Source: Acanthococcus lagerstroemiae
Taxonomy: Eukaryota; Arthropoda; Insecta; Hemiptera; Eriococcidae
Assembly: GCA_031841125.1 (NCBI GenBank)
Contig: CM063108.1
Location: 41,410,268-41,474,267 of the forward strand
DNA: 64,000 nucleotides
Reading direction: 5' to 3'
Shown one piece after another: positions 11,266-20,898 of this stretch (positions within the stretch are counted from its first letter, which is position 1; each line of letters begins with the position of its first letter). The position numbers were made by a program, and so were the translations under genes. The notes beneath the pieces are model-generated. The model had not been told where the DNA came from, did not search any database, and saw only the letters and a list, made by a program, of their open reading frames with translations.

Positions 11266-11840
11266 AAATCGATACGAAAAAGAAGTAAAAAGAAGAATAA
11301 AGTTAAGGTGGAACAAATTTTGGTCATTACGAAAAATTTTTTGAAAACAATTACTCAAGAAAGTTAAAATTGAAAGTATTCAATATGTGCATCATTCCAA
11401 TCACGAATTACGGATCTCAGACTGCCGTTAAGACAAATAGACAAGAACAAGTTACAAACTACACAGAACAAGATGGAAAAATCACTCTTGAAGTTGAAAC
11501 AAAAATCTAGAATTAGAATAGAAAAAATTTTAAAAAAATAGTCAAGAGCAACAAAAATACAGTGGAGGAATGCCTATAACGTAAGTGAAATTGGGCAGGC
11601 CACTTAGCAAGAATAAAAGAAGATAACTAGGGTAGAAGAGTAACCTTTTGCTTTTTGAGACATAAGAAGGGCAGTCAAGGTCGGCATATGAGAAGATGGT
11701 ATGATGATTTCTTTGGTTTACTGGGGCACAAAACGTTCCATCGGGTAGCCCAATGCAAACCCGAATAGAACAGGCTGAGGTCGGCTTTCTCCCGAAAGGG
11801 CAACAAGTATTTTTAAGTATACAAATTATACAAATACTTC
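11205..11840 (+). pseudogene. RTE C-terminal region, broken
   Basis: Downstream of the RT the frames give YLGQILSF with ENRYEKEVKRRIKLRW, VFNMCIIPITNYGSQT, then after a decayed stretch GHLARIKED and RRWYDDFFGLLGH. These are the usual RTE C-terminal landmarks (YLGQ, the NQCVIPxLTYG-like block and the GHVAR block). Stops and shifts prevent any product. Confidence 0.7.
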
Positions 11841-11904
11841 CAAGTATAAACCGTAAAAATTTGTTATATTGGAAAGCATAATAATAAAAATAATAATAAT
11901 AATA

Positions 11905-12400
11905 AAACGTCAGTTTGATAGGTCAGAATTCCCGTCAGATCGACGCCATTTTAACCGTCTAATCGGCATTGTTTAGACTGTCAATTCGACATTGTTTTAC
12001 TATCGTAATTTTTAACGATTTAACTTATCAATTCAACGTTGAATGCAGTCGAACTATTATGAAAATTGACGACCTGCCGAACTACTGATCTCAAATGGAT
12101 ATCAATTTGATATAATTTGACGTAGATTTCACACTGCAACGTTTCATTAACCCTGATTTTACACTTTAACGTCGAATTGATGTCGATTTTACGCTTTGAC
12201 GTCATAATCAACGTTTTAACGTTTTGACGGAATAATCCCATGTGGATTTTCCCATTTCTCATCAAATCATACTTGATTTTACACTCTGACGTCAAATCAA
12301 AACGTTAAATCATATTCGATGTTACACATGACATCAGACCATCGTCAGTTTTAGTCAATTTTACATTTTGATGTCAAATCAATTTCGATTGTATGTGTGG
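11905..12400. repeat. Degenerate TTTGACGTC-rich repeat, right part
   Basis: Continuation of the block at 7834-7978. Variants of ATTTTACACTTTGACGTC and CAAATCAACGTTT recur at roughly 30-base spacing. The 8-base palindrome TGACGTCA, identical to the consensus CREB/ATF site, occurs at 12197-12204 and 12287-12294. No gene is present. Confidence 0.65.
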
Positions 12401-13060
12401 GTTCTTTATTTTCTCCATTATCTTGCCCCTGGCCTTAAATACAAGACATGTCAAGAACATCCCCATCATTTTTTTGTATTAACGGGACGAATAGGTATCT
12501 TTTCAAGGGCCAAGGTCTGGTTTATTTCAGCGTGAGAAAATTTCTCCTCCCATGAGGGGAACTCGGTTGTGGCACCAAATTTAGGCTCCAAATTCGATTT
12601 TTCCTTATTCTAAGGGGCCAGTTTGACTTTGCTAAAAAAAATTGAACCAGGTATCGAGGTAAGAGTTTTCTGGGTCACTAAACTCGATAATTCTATCAAA
12701 CTTTGATCTGACATTAATCTGGTCCCAGAATCTCAATTTAATCCATTCAAATAGGAAACATAAACCTAATTTACTAAGCTGAACAGATTATCGGAATAGG
12801 TTTTTATTGGGCGTTGTATTCAAAAATGCAATCAAATTTTTGACTTGACCTAGACTGATGTCCCAAATTTAAGTTTCCTTTCGTCAAATGAGCTATTTGA
12901 CTTTGCCGGAAAAATTAGTCATAGTTATAGGAATAGTGGTTTTTTAAATTGCTAAATTCGATGCCTTTATCAGATATCTGATCCGACCCAGATTTAGGCC
13001 CTAGAATTTAAATATGACCCCCTTCAAATGATGCGCCAGTCTGACCCTCTTTTTTTTTTT
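12401..13060. repeat. Degenerate ~285-bp tandem duplication
   Basis: Two diverged copies are visible. TTTGACTTTGCTAAAA near 12630 is followed by a block ending in CTCAATTTAATCCATTC. TTTGACTTTGCCGGAAAA near 12897 is followed by AGAATTTAAATATGACCC with the same spacing of landmarks (CTAAAYTCGAT, TCTGATC, ATTTAGGCCC). The family is unknown. Confidence 0.45.
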
Positions 13061-13221
13061 GGGGGGGGGGGGTACATAGCGATGCACGCATGCCAAAGTG
13101 ACTCCCCAGACACCACACCCCTGGTCTCGGAAACTACCCTTTCGAGTATCGCATCAGTGACTAGAAGGACGCGCTGAGGCTGGCCGAGCCCGCCTTTTGT
13201 CTCTCCGCTTTGGATTCACGC

Positions 13222-13835
13222 CAGGGTTGTTCCTTTACATATAAAAAAAACTTTTTTGACATTTCGTGTAAAATAATGTAAAATTCCTGTAAAATTACAT
13301 TGAAGAATGTAAAGAAAATCAACCAATGACAGACAAGCAAAACTGATTGATACAAACTGATAACGCGTATTTTTATTTTAAATTTGGCGTGATTTTCTAA
13401 TTTATATCAAAGTCATAACTTATTTTTATGAAAAATAAAAAATAAAACGTTTTTATTTCATAAAATATTTGCAAAATAAACGAAAAGCATGGTAAAATGT
13501 ACATAGAGGATTATCAATTGTTTCTAATTATTAAATAATCAACACTAACTTTTAACAAAGTTGTATTCAAATATTTAAAATTTTGCAAATCACACTGAAG
13601 ACCTGAAGACTGAACTGAAGTAGACTGCTGTTCGCTGTTGCTTTTTCAGCTTTTATTATTTTATAATCACTTTTCCTGTTTCCACACTTCTCTGCAATTT
13701 TTTTACATTTTTTGGCTTTTAAATGGAATGTAAAAAAACGTAAAATAACTGCATTATTGTACACACGTAAAATAACGTAATTTACACGATTTTTTTACTG
13801 TAAACTTACGCGAGTTTTTTTACGGAACAACCCTG
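13222..13835. mobile_element. hAT-type MITE, 614 bp
   Basis: Ends CAGGGTTGTTCC and GGAACAACCCTG are perfect inverted repeats, and an exact 8-bp duplication ATTCACGC lies at 13214-13221 and 13836-13843. An 8-bp target and CAGGG-type ends are hallmarks of hAT elements. The interior is AT-rich, with GTAAAAT-type subterminal words near both ends (ATGTAAAATTC at about 13275, AACGTAAAATAAC at about 13738) and no convincing transposase. Its target is a GC-richer sequence bracketed by G-tract plus TACATA motifs. Confidence 0.9.
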
Positions 13836-14028
13836 ATTCACGCTATGCTGCCAGGGCCACTATGGGACACCCTACTGACCGAGGCAACGCTCGCTTAGTA
13901 TTAACCTGGAATTCGGGTGCACCACAGAGGGACTCGCTACCTTCCTTCACCGGGGGGGGGGGTACATATAAAAGCTGCCATAATTGAATAGGAATAAACA
14001 ATAAACCGCTCAATTTTGTTGATTTTTG

Positions 14029-14600
14029 AAATTTTCTCCATACTACTTCACATTACGTCTTTTTTCGGGATAAAAATTTTGAAAAGTCTTTTAAACTCGG
14101 ACGTGGTGGAAGTAGCTGAATTTTTGAAGACGAATTCAAACCCGGCATCAAAGTTGAGCTAGAATCAGTTTTTGACCAATTTTACTTTATTTTATTTCAA
14201 GTTTTTAACGTATTTCGGCAACAAAGTGTAGCCGCCAAATTTGTACAACGAATTCGAACCCAGCGATCTAAACTGAGTTGGAATAAGCATTCAACACAGT
14301 TTTTCGATTTTTGAAAATTTTTTCACACGTTATGTATTTTGTCTCTTTTCGAGGGAAAAATTTTTCTGATCGCTTTGACGCCGAGATCCGACTGAACCGA
14401 CTCACTTTTTCAAGACCAGTTCAAATCTGTTTTCGAAATCGAGCTAGAGTCGTATTTTGATCAAGTTTACCCATTTACGCAAATTTTTAAACGTATTTGG
14501 GGAACGCAGCGTTTTTCCTAAATGCGGTGCTGATCGAACCCTTTTTTAAAACCGTCTTATTGCACCTCATTTTTCCGAAATATCGCCGAGCTCATGATGA
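14029..14600. repeat. Degenerate ~280-bp tandem duplication
   Basis: GATTTTTGAAATTTTCTCC with a following TTTTTTCGGGATAAAAATTTT (14029 on) recurs 280 bases later as GATTTTTGAAAATTTTTTC with TCTTTTCGAGGGAAAAATTTT. The later landmarks GAGCTAGAATCAG, TTTTGACCAATTTTAC and TTTAACGTATTTCGGCAAC also recur at the same offset. There is no coding signal. The period is similar to the arrays at 12401-13060 and 17155-17850, but sequence homology among the three is not evident by eye. Confidence 0.55.
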
Positions 14601-14989
14601 ACACCGGGCATTTCGAATTCAGTGTAGCAATCGAGAAAAAAAAAATCGGATATGTGCATCCGTCCTCGAGCAAGTTTTTCCCGTTCGTTTCAGTCATCCA
14701 TACGGTTAAAAAAGAAAAGATTTTCAACAATAACGCGGAAACACGAAAACCGAAGGCGAATTAAAAAATTTTCCGTTAGAAATCAAAAGGTCGATAAGAA
14801 CGCCTCGTCTCGTTTGCCAACCAGTTTTGAAAACGAGAAGAAGAAAAAAAGCGAATTATCCGGAGGTATAGGCCTATCCGGGTACTACAGGGTGCTTACG
14901 GGATTTTTTTTTTTTTTCAATCTTATTCGTGGTCTATCGGAAATTGTAAAGAAAGCTGTTTCGCGAAAAGGTGGCACACACGCGTCAAA

Positions 14990-15790
14990 AGTGTGTCTGC
15001 TGGAAGAGGGCGTGTCCGGTTGCCTACTCCTGTTACAGGCATACATCTGGTGTTAAATGCAATCCCTTGTCGGATCTCAATCCCTCAATCCCTGTGTGTT
15101 TCCGGTGTTAACGGAGTTGCTTCCGGCTATCGGCGAAGCGACGACGAGCCGAGGACCCCGGACGACTTCGTTAAGCATTTTGAAATATGCTCCGGATGAT
15201 TGATATACGGGTAAACGCCTTTTTCCCTCGAACCGGTTACGCTCGTCCGAATACCCGGCACGTGAGCGACACAATCGCCGAATACAATTATTTCGGTTAA
15301 TGAGCGATCGCGGGCGAATTATACGAAGAATTCCGCGCCGTCTGTCGTCTACACACGGTCCAGTATTTTTATATTTGAATTTCGATAAATCCTCTTTCTC
15401 TCTCTCTGGGCTGACTGAATACCGCGCCAGGTAATTTGCACGTCGTCCACGGAGAACAGGTGCGCGACAACGTTATTACGCACTCTTTAATTTGCATGGC
15501 GTAATTTACGGCAGTCGTAAATACCCTTCGCCAGCACCTCGCCACGGCCGCAAAATAGGTGGCGAGAATTAAAATTCGGCTCGCGAACATACGAGAATCT
15601 CAGCAGCTACCTGGTCCGCACCTCCTTACCGTCGATCGGCGAAGAATTTTCGATAATTTCAAATAAATTACAATTAACCGAGAAACCGAAATGCGGACCA
15701 GAGCAGACGATTTATGCGAATATCGGAGGACATATCAGTACCACTCAAACGTAGGTGACCAAATGGTTACGCAAATTACCGGTCATCGAG
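14990..15790. other. CpG-rich, apparently single-copy island
   Basis: High CpG content with homeodomain and POU-like words, including TTTAATTTGCATGGCGTAAT near 15487-15506 (contains ATTTGCAT). There is no recognisable protein on either strand and no repeat partner elsewhere in the window. It is a candidate conserved non-coding or regulatory element by composition only. Confidence 0.4.
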
Positions 15791-16152
15791 AATTTATACG
15801 ATTTATTTCACTTATAACTTTGAAGTTGTGAAGGTCCTTGTGGATATCTCCCTCCCCCCAACATATATTTCACGTTTTTCCTTCAAAACTGTCTCAATCG
15901 TAGTGCTTTGTCGGTGCAGGTAGGTGCACTAGGGTGTCCCTTATTTTACAAGTTTTCGCCAATTGATTAGGGTCGCACTGTCGCACTGAAATTTGTTCCA
16001 ATAGACCTAGAATCTCGCCATAAAAAATTTGAGCTCAATCCGAGGTCATTAACCCGTGTCGCTTTGACCTTTGGTACCTATTCCCAAAGAGACCTGCGAA
16101 AATAATTGAGTCAGTGGTATGCAATCGTTCGACCTTCCAGTTAAAAAGTTAT
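15791..16152. other. Unrecognised DNA, possibly repeat-derived
   Basis: No gene. The 15930-16152 stretch is the immediate left flank of the 16161 MITE and must have adjoined the jockey-like LINE fragment before that insertion. It does not translate as LINE protein, so the LINE copy was 5'-truncated when it landed here. Confidence 0.45.
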
Positions 16153-16160
16153 ATTATCAC

Positions 16161-16640
16161 CAGAGCCCGGATTTGCCGGCATTTGTCACTTTTTTTCCTG
16201 GATGGGCGGGATGATTTCAATCAAATAGAGGAGTACGATTCATAGTGAGGGGAGGCTTGGAGAGAAATTTTATTTTGCCGAAATTTGCCGAAAGCAACGA
16301 AAATGCCGGAATTTTGCCGAATCGTGTTTTTGAATCAAACTTCAGAAATACCACCTTATTTCTGTTCATAAAATCATGATTTCACGCTCGTTTTCCGATT
16401 TGAAATATATTCTAAGCGATAAGCGACACAGTATGACAACAGAAACAGTCGAAAAACACTTAGTGGTCATGTACAATAAAAAATGTTTGTAAAAATTAAG
16501 CGATTTACGACGTACTTAATGTACTAACGAATTATTTTGCAATCGATTTTTTGTTAAAATTTATTTTTGCCGAATATTACCGAATTCTTCGTTTTCGATG
16601 CCGAAAATTTTTTTTTTTATTGCCGGAAATCCGGGCTCTG
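16161..16640. mobile_element. hAT-type MITE, 480 bp
   Basis: The ends are CAGAGCCCGGATTTGCCGGC and, inverted, CAGAGCCCGGATTTCCGGCA, about 20 bases with one-base slippage. An exact 8-bp duplication ATTATCAC flanks it at 16153-16160 and 16641-16648. Subterminal TTGCCGAA words occur near 16273, 16285, 16314 and 16567. It sits at the left edge of a LINE fragment. It carries no transposase, so it would depend on an autonomous hAT element elsewhere. Confidence 0.92.
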
Positions 16641-16648
16641 ATTATCAC

Positions 16649-17155
16649 TAAGCAACATGGATGGCTTTGTAAGGGGGAAATCGATTCAAACAAATCTGCT
16701 CAACCTAATGAGTCACGTGAATTCAGCAGTTGATCAAGGAAAGCAGGTGGACGTGGTTTACACCGACTTTCAAAACGCATTTGATCGGGTCAACCATGTT
16801 ATTTTATTAGGAAAGCTAATGAGTTTGGGGATTGATGACCAACTTGTGGGCTTTTTTAACTCGTATTTATCCGATCGAAAGCAATATGCATCTTTTAGAG
16901 AAGTGTACTCAAAAGAGTTCAATTGCCCTTCTGGTGTGCCGCAGGGTTCAAACTTAGGCCCATTGCTTTTCCTGATGTATTTATATTAATAATATTACAC
17001 AAAAAATAAAACACTCTTAAGTACTTCTCTATGCAGACGATCTGAAAATTTATAAAACCATATCTTGCCCAGGTGACTGCCTTATACAGCAGGATATTGA
17101 CTGTCTCAGTCAGTGGAGTATTGAAACTAAACTTGCATTCAATGTAAAAAAGTAA
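16649..17155 (+). pseudogene. Jockey-superfamily LINE reverse transcriptase fragment
   Basis: The open frame 16657-16989 encodes GFVRGKSIQTNLL, VDVVYTDFQNAFDRVNH (catalytic Asp kept), FFNSYLSDRKQ and SGVPQGSNLGPLLFLMYL, the RT pattern of jockey/CR1-type non-LTR elements. After a frame change the active-site block LLYADDLKIYKT is intact at about 17024-17059 (YADD at 17030-17041), followed by DCLSQWSIETKLAFNVKK. The fragment lacks its 5' part, its endonuclease and everything past the RT palm. It is clearly different from the RTE copies in this window. Confidence 0.85.
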
Positions 17156-17850
17156 CTCTCCAAAAATTCTTTAGCCCGAAATAAGACATGATGTGTACAT
17201 GGAGAAAATCCCCTCCCTCAAAAAAATTAAGCTAGTCCTCTGTACGTTTTGGCTCAATTTTGGCCACTGAGTTGGAATTCAGTGTCCAAATTTGGCAGGC
17301 ATATTCCTTTCTCAAGACATGCACAACAACCGACATAACTCGGCCAAAATACGACTCAGCTCAGCTTCGACGTCGAATGCGTGAATTTGTCTCAAAACAC
17401 TGAGCCACATCCACCGGGTTTGATTTCGAAAGCTCTCCAAAAAATTTTTGGCTACGGAGAAACACCTGACGTGTACATGAAGAAGTCTTCAAAAATCAAA
17501 AAAATTGAGTTAACTTTTTGTTCTAACTCAATTTTAGCTGTTACGTTTCGAATTCGTTGTCCGAATTTGGTAATAGGGAAGCTCGGTTCCCGAAATACGC
17601 ATAAAAACCGACGTAGCTCGGCCAAAATATGATTCAACTTCGACGTCGAATCTGAATTTGTCTTAAAAAATTAAGCCACGTCCACCACGTCTGGTTTCGA
17701 AAGCTCTCCGAAAAGTCTTTAGCCCCGAAAAGACATGACGGGTAAATGGAGAAATTTTCAAAAATCAAATACATTCAGCTGACCACTAATTCCAACCAAA
17801 TTTTGGTCACCGGTTCGAATTTGTAGTCTGAATTTCGTTGGTTCGTTTTG
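17155..17850. repeat. ~273-bp tandem repeat, about 2.5 units
   Basis: AACTCTCCAAAAATTCTTTAG (17152), AAGCTCTCCAAAAAATTTTTG (17432) and AAGCTCTCCGAAAAGTCTTTAG (17700) start successive units. Each continues with GACATGAYGNGTACATGGAG, CAATTTTGGNCAC, and CCGACGTAGCTCGGCC or a close form. The 12-base palindrome TTCGACGTCGAA occurs at 17366-17377 and 17639-17650, exactly 273 bases apart. It lies between the LINE fragment and the hAT element. No product is encoded. Confidence 0.75.
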
Positions 17851-18003
17851 GCAATGATGGTTTATTCAGTGGATACTGGCACACAGGGTTGTGCAAACGC
17901 ACCGGGCTACCGGGCGATCGCCCGTTGGGCCGCGACTAAAATAATTCAAATAGGCTGCTTGTTGCGGCCATAAGTAACAAGAAAGGCTGCGTGCTATAGC
18001 GAC

Positions 18004-18750
18004 ATTAGCAAGCAAACAAGAATAGTATTTACAAAAGGTATGGATATTTTACGTGCTCAAAAAATGGCGAACGCTACAAAAGAAACGTTAATAAAAGAAA
18101 CTCGTAAGGTGGAAGATGTATTGAAGGCAGCAAATATTTTTGTAGGATGGGCAAATTCTGAATTAGAAAATAATGAAATTGGTTCAGATATTGCAGATGA
18201 TATTGTAGTTCAAAATTCTCTCCCAGAAATTCGAGTTCGTAACTGAAGGAAACGTGGCGAATTATATTCCTCCTACACCAATTTCGAATTTTGAAACAGA
18301 GGTTCATAATATATCCATGGATGAAGTTGTTTCAAGATTAGAATCCTTATTCTCCAAACATGCTGAAATCTGCGCAGATTTTGCGTGTCTCGACCCGCGT
18401 AATTTTTTTGAACCGCTTCCAGAAAATGCTTTACGTAAACTGAGCTATAAACTAGGTATAGAAATGAATATTTTGAGGGAGCAACTCACTGATTTTCGAT
18501 CGAAATGGAATCGATTAAAAAGTACACTGCTCGAATATTATCCAAGCTTTGCAGACACCGATTTAAATGAAACAGAATATTATGCCGATGATAATTCTAA
18601 TGATGATGTCAACGACGGTAACAGCCCTACAAGTTCATCGAGAAAACGTTATCTCAATTGCGTAGTATGTTGTTTTAGTCTATTAAAAAGATATAGACTT
18701 TACATTAGTGCATATAATGAACTTTTTAAAGCGTAACAATTTGTGATCAC
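18004..18750 (+). pseudogene. hAT transposase, central part
   Basis: Frame 18040-18243 gives KMANATKETLIKETRKVEDV and FVGWANSELENNE. After a small frameshift, 18254-18736 gives PISNFETEVHNISMDEVV, SRLESLFSKHAEICADFACL, DPRNFFEPLPENALRKLS and YISAYNELFKA. These match the region between the catalytic core and the C-terminal dimerisation domain of ZMYM-like hAT transposases. The coding sequence then runs as FVITLSC directly into the nested element and resumes at 20256 as LSCTQVGCE. The N-terminal portion is deleted, so there is no activity. Confidence 0.8.
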
Positions 18751-18760
18751 GTTATCATGT

Positions 18761-20257
18761 GGGTGCATGTAAACTGCACACACTGAGTAGTCAGGTAAAA
18801 AAAACGACATGTAAATTGCACACACAAAGAAATGAATTTTCGGATAGAAAAATCGTAGATTGCACACAGCTGCGAAAATCAGATTAAGCATTGAAATTGT
18901 AAATTGCACCCATAAAGAAATCAAATTTGAGATCGGAAAAAGTGTGAATTGCACACCCATTTACGAGATCGGCGCATTCATATTTCTGGAAAGAAGGCTT
19001 TAAATCTCAAACACTAGAGCCGCAGAACTCTAGCAATACATTTTGAAATAGTGGTGTGGTGGGACATATGGCAATGCCAAAGTGGCCCCTATCAAACCGT
19101 ACCCTCGGCACTGGAAACTACCTTTTCGAGCATTGCATCAATGGCCGGGGGATACACACATATTGAAATAGTATGTAAACAGATCCATAGTATGCGTTAT
19201 TTTTCCACAAGAGGAAGGGAGGGATTTGAAGGGAAATTAAATTTCCTGAGATGACTAACCTCTTAATTCCACTGAGTTCTCCATTATGAAACAATAAAGC
19301 TTATTACAATTTCGAAATATCCACACGCCTATACCTTCAAAATATCCATAACTGTGTATTCTTGAAGGAAACAGAGATGTCAGCGTTCCCCAAGAATAGG
19401 AAGGCGTTCACATCGTTCGCATTTGCTTTAAAAAGTGAACGCGTTCACATTGTTCGCATTTGCTTTAAAAAGTGAACGCGTTCACATCGTTCGCATTCGC
19501 TTTAAAAAGTGACCGCGTTCACATCCGTTCTTGTTTATGTGAGAAGAAGAACGCGTTCACTTTGTTCTCGTTTGTGGAGGGGCTACATTCGTAAACGTGT
19601 TCCCGTTTGCAAATGGGAGTTGACATCTCTGACTGTTGTCATTCCTCTCTCCGTTCTCTGCGTTCTTGTTCACAAAATGAAACGAACGCGTTCCTGCCCT
19701 TTCTCGTTCATGTGAGAAGAAGAACGCGCTCACTTTGTTCTCGTTTGTGGAGGTGCTCCGTTCGTGAACGCGTTTCCCGTTTGCAAATGGGAGTTGACAT
19801 CTCTGGTAAGAAAGTGGGTAATTTGAACATTTTGATATACCTTTAGACCGCAGATCATTGTTTTTCTATTGAGGAAAGGGAAACATGAGACAGTATCAAA
19901 GAATGGTCATTCAAACAATATCCTAAAATAGTTCTACAAAGTCTGTAGCAGCTCACCAGACAGTATAAGTAGCAGGCATCATGACTACAAGGAAATCCAT
20001 ACACTAAAGAAGATCAGAGACCATCGCCTTTCTCGTCAACATGATAAATGGAAATGACTTAGCTATGGCTTTTTCTTGTACTATGTACAATTTACAATTC
20101 ATGTTTGGCTACCGACCTTTTATAAGTGTGTGCAATTCACACTTTTGTTGCATACGTCCGTCTTTTCACAGTAAGTGCAATTTACAATTTTCACATGTGG
20201 TTTGCGAAGTAGGAGAAAACCCCTCCGCTGGAAAGTGTGTGCAGTTTACTTTCTCCC
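18761..20257. mobile_element. Nested DNA transposon with subterminal repeat array
   Basis: Inverted ends align as GGGTGCATGTAAACTGCACA on the left and GGGAGAAAGTAAACTGCACA on the right, flanked by TATCATGT (18753-18760) and TATCATGC (20258-20265), an 8-bp duplication with one mismatch. The motif GTAAATTGCACACA recurs about five times inside the left end (18769, 18811, 18855, 18899, 18944) and about four times inverted near the right end (about 20087, 20125, 20174, 20234). It encodes no transposase. GGG-type ends with an 8-bp target do not fit a typical hAT; Merlin or an undescribed group is possible. Confidence 0.85.
19408..19806. repeat. Tandem arrays inside the nested element
   Basis: Three ~40-bp units of GTTCACATCGTTCGCATTTG plus CTTTAAAAAGTGAACGC occupy about 19408-19518. 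Two longer ~165-bp units follow, each holding GTGAGAAGAAGAACGCG, CACTTTGTTCTCGTTTGTGG and GTTTGCAAATGGGAGTTGAC (about 19538-19632 and 19700-19805). GAACGCGTTC palindromes are frequent. The overlapping open frames here are repeat artefacts. Confidence 0.75.
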
Positions 20258-20466
20258 TATCATGCACGCAAGTTGGCTGCGAAACAACTTTTTCCTCTTT
20301 AGGTTACATAAAAAATCGACTGAGAAATCGCCTTTCCATGGATAGGTTGGATACTTGGATGATCATGAATTTAAATAAAGATTTTTTTGAGGATCTAACA
20401 TTCAATGAAATATTAGAGGAAGTTGTCAATACTAATCCAGGTATGAAAAAGACATTGGTAGCATAG
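20256..20466 (+). pseudogene. hAT transposase C-terminal dimerisation domain
   Basis: Translates as LSCTQVGCETTFSSLGYIKN, RLRNRLSMDRLDTWMIMNLN, then FNEILEEVV, and stops at 20464-20466. The CExxFSxLxxIKxRLRxxLxxxRL pattern is the hATC domain, which mediates transposase dimerisation. It is the 3' end of the gene interrupted at 18753, and the block itself is uninterrupted. It continues the host hAT element and not the nested one. Confidence 0.88.
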
Positions 20467-20898
20467 GTAACTCAAAATGTAAAATTAATGTAGACTATTA
20501 TGACCATCGTATTTTGATACTTTTTAAATTCTGAATTTGCAGTCTAGTCTATCATACTAGTTTTTTGAATTCCATATTTTAGTTCCAATTGTTCGTTTTT
20601 CAATAATATAAAAGTTGTATTTCGAAGCTAGTTTTTTGCATGTCTGTTTTCGCCTCTAGTGATGGATTTCCCCAGAAGCAGACAAAACAGGCAAATTGAA
20701 TGCTAAATTTTTGAGGAAATGATTGATGATGCTGCAAAGTGTGAAAAATAGAAAAATTTCGTGAAATTATATTTAAATATAATAACAAAAAAAAAAATTT
20801 ATGAGGGAAGGAAGGTACCGTTTTGCGCGCAGGCTTGGGCCACTATAATCAAAATTGCCCGGGCCGCTTCATCAAGTTTGCACAACCCTGTTGGCACA

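Larger units (their letters stand above)
7979..11904 (+). mobile_element. Near-full-length dead RTE-clade LINE (copy A)
   Basis: A non-LTR retrotransposon with a 5' leader, an endonuclease, a reverse transcriptase and a C-terminal region in RTE order, ending in an AATAAT-type trinucleotide repeat at 11878-11904 as RTE elements do. Flanks share CGTCxxTTTGATA (about 7969-7977 on the left, 11911-11922 on the right), which may be the target duplication or simply the repeat it landed in. Two later insertions split it: a SINE at about 8262-8481 and a TIR element at 9258-9862. Without these it is about 3.1 kb, close to the usual RTE length. Several stops and frameshifts and a mutated active site make it inactive. 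Confidence 0.85.
17884..20890 (+). mobile_element. hAT transposon, internally deleted, with nested element
   Basis: Ends CAGGGTTGTGCAAAC (17884) and GTTTGCACAACCCTG (to 20890) are 15-base inverted repeats. The flanks CTGGCACA (17876-17883) and TTGGCACA (20891-20898) are an 8-bp target duplication with one substitution. Inside are the middle and C-terminal parts of a hAT transposase. Its N-terminal half, including any BED finger, is missing. A 1497-bp foreign element occupies 18761-20257. The host element alone is about 1.5 kb, so it was nonautonomous. Confidence 0.92.

Noticed and set aside
19509..19846. Two overlapping frames with repeated VRRRTRSLCSRLW peptides
   Set aside because: Products of the ~165-bp tandem repeat inside the nested transposon.
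20041..20257. Upstream half of the 141-residue frame ending at 20466
   Set aside because: It belongs to the nested element's subterminal repeat; only the part from 20256 is hAT transposase.
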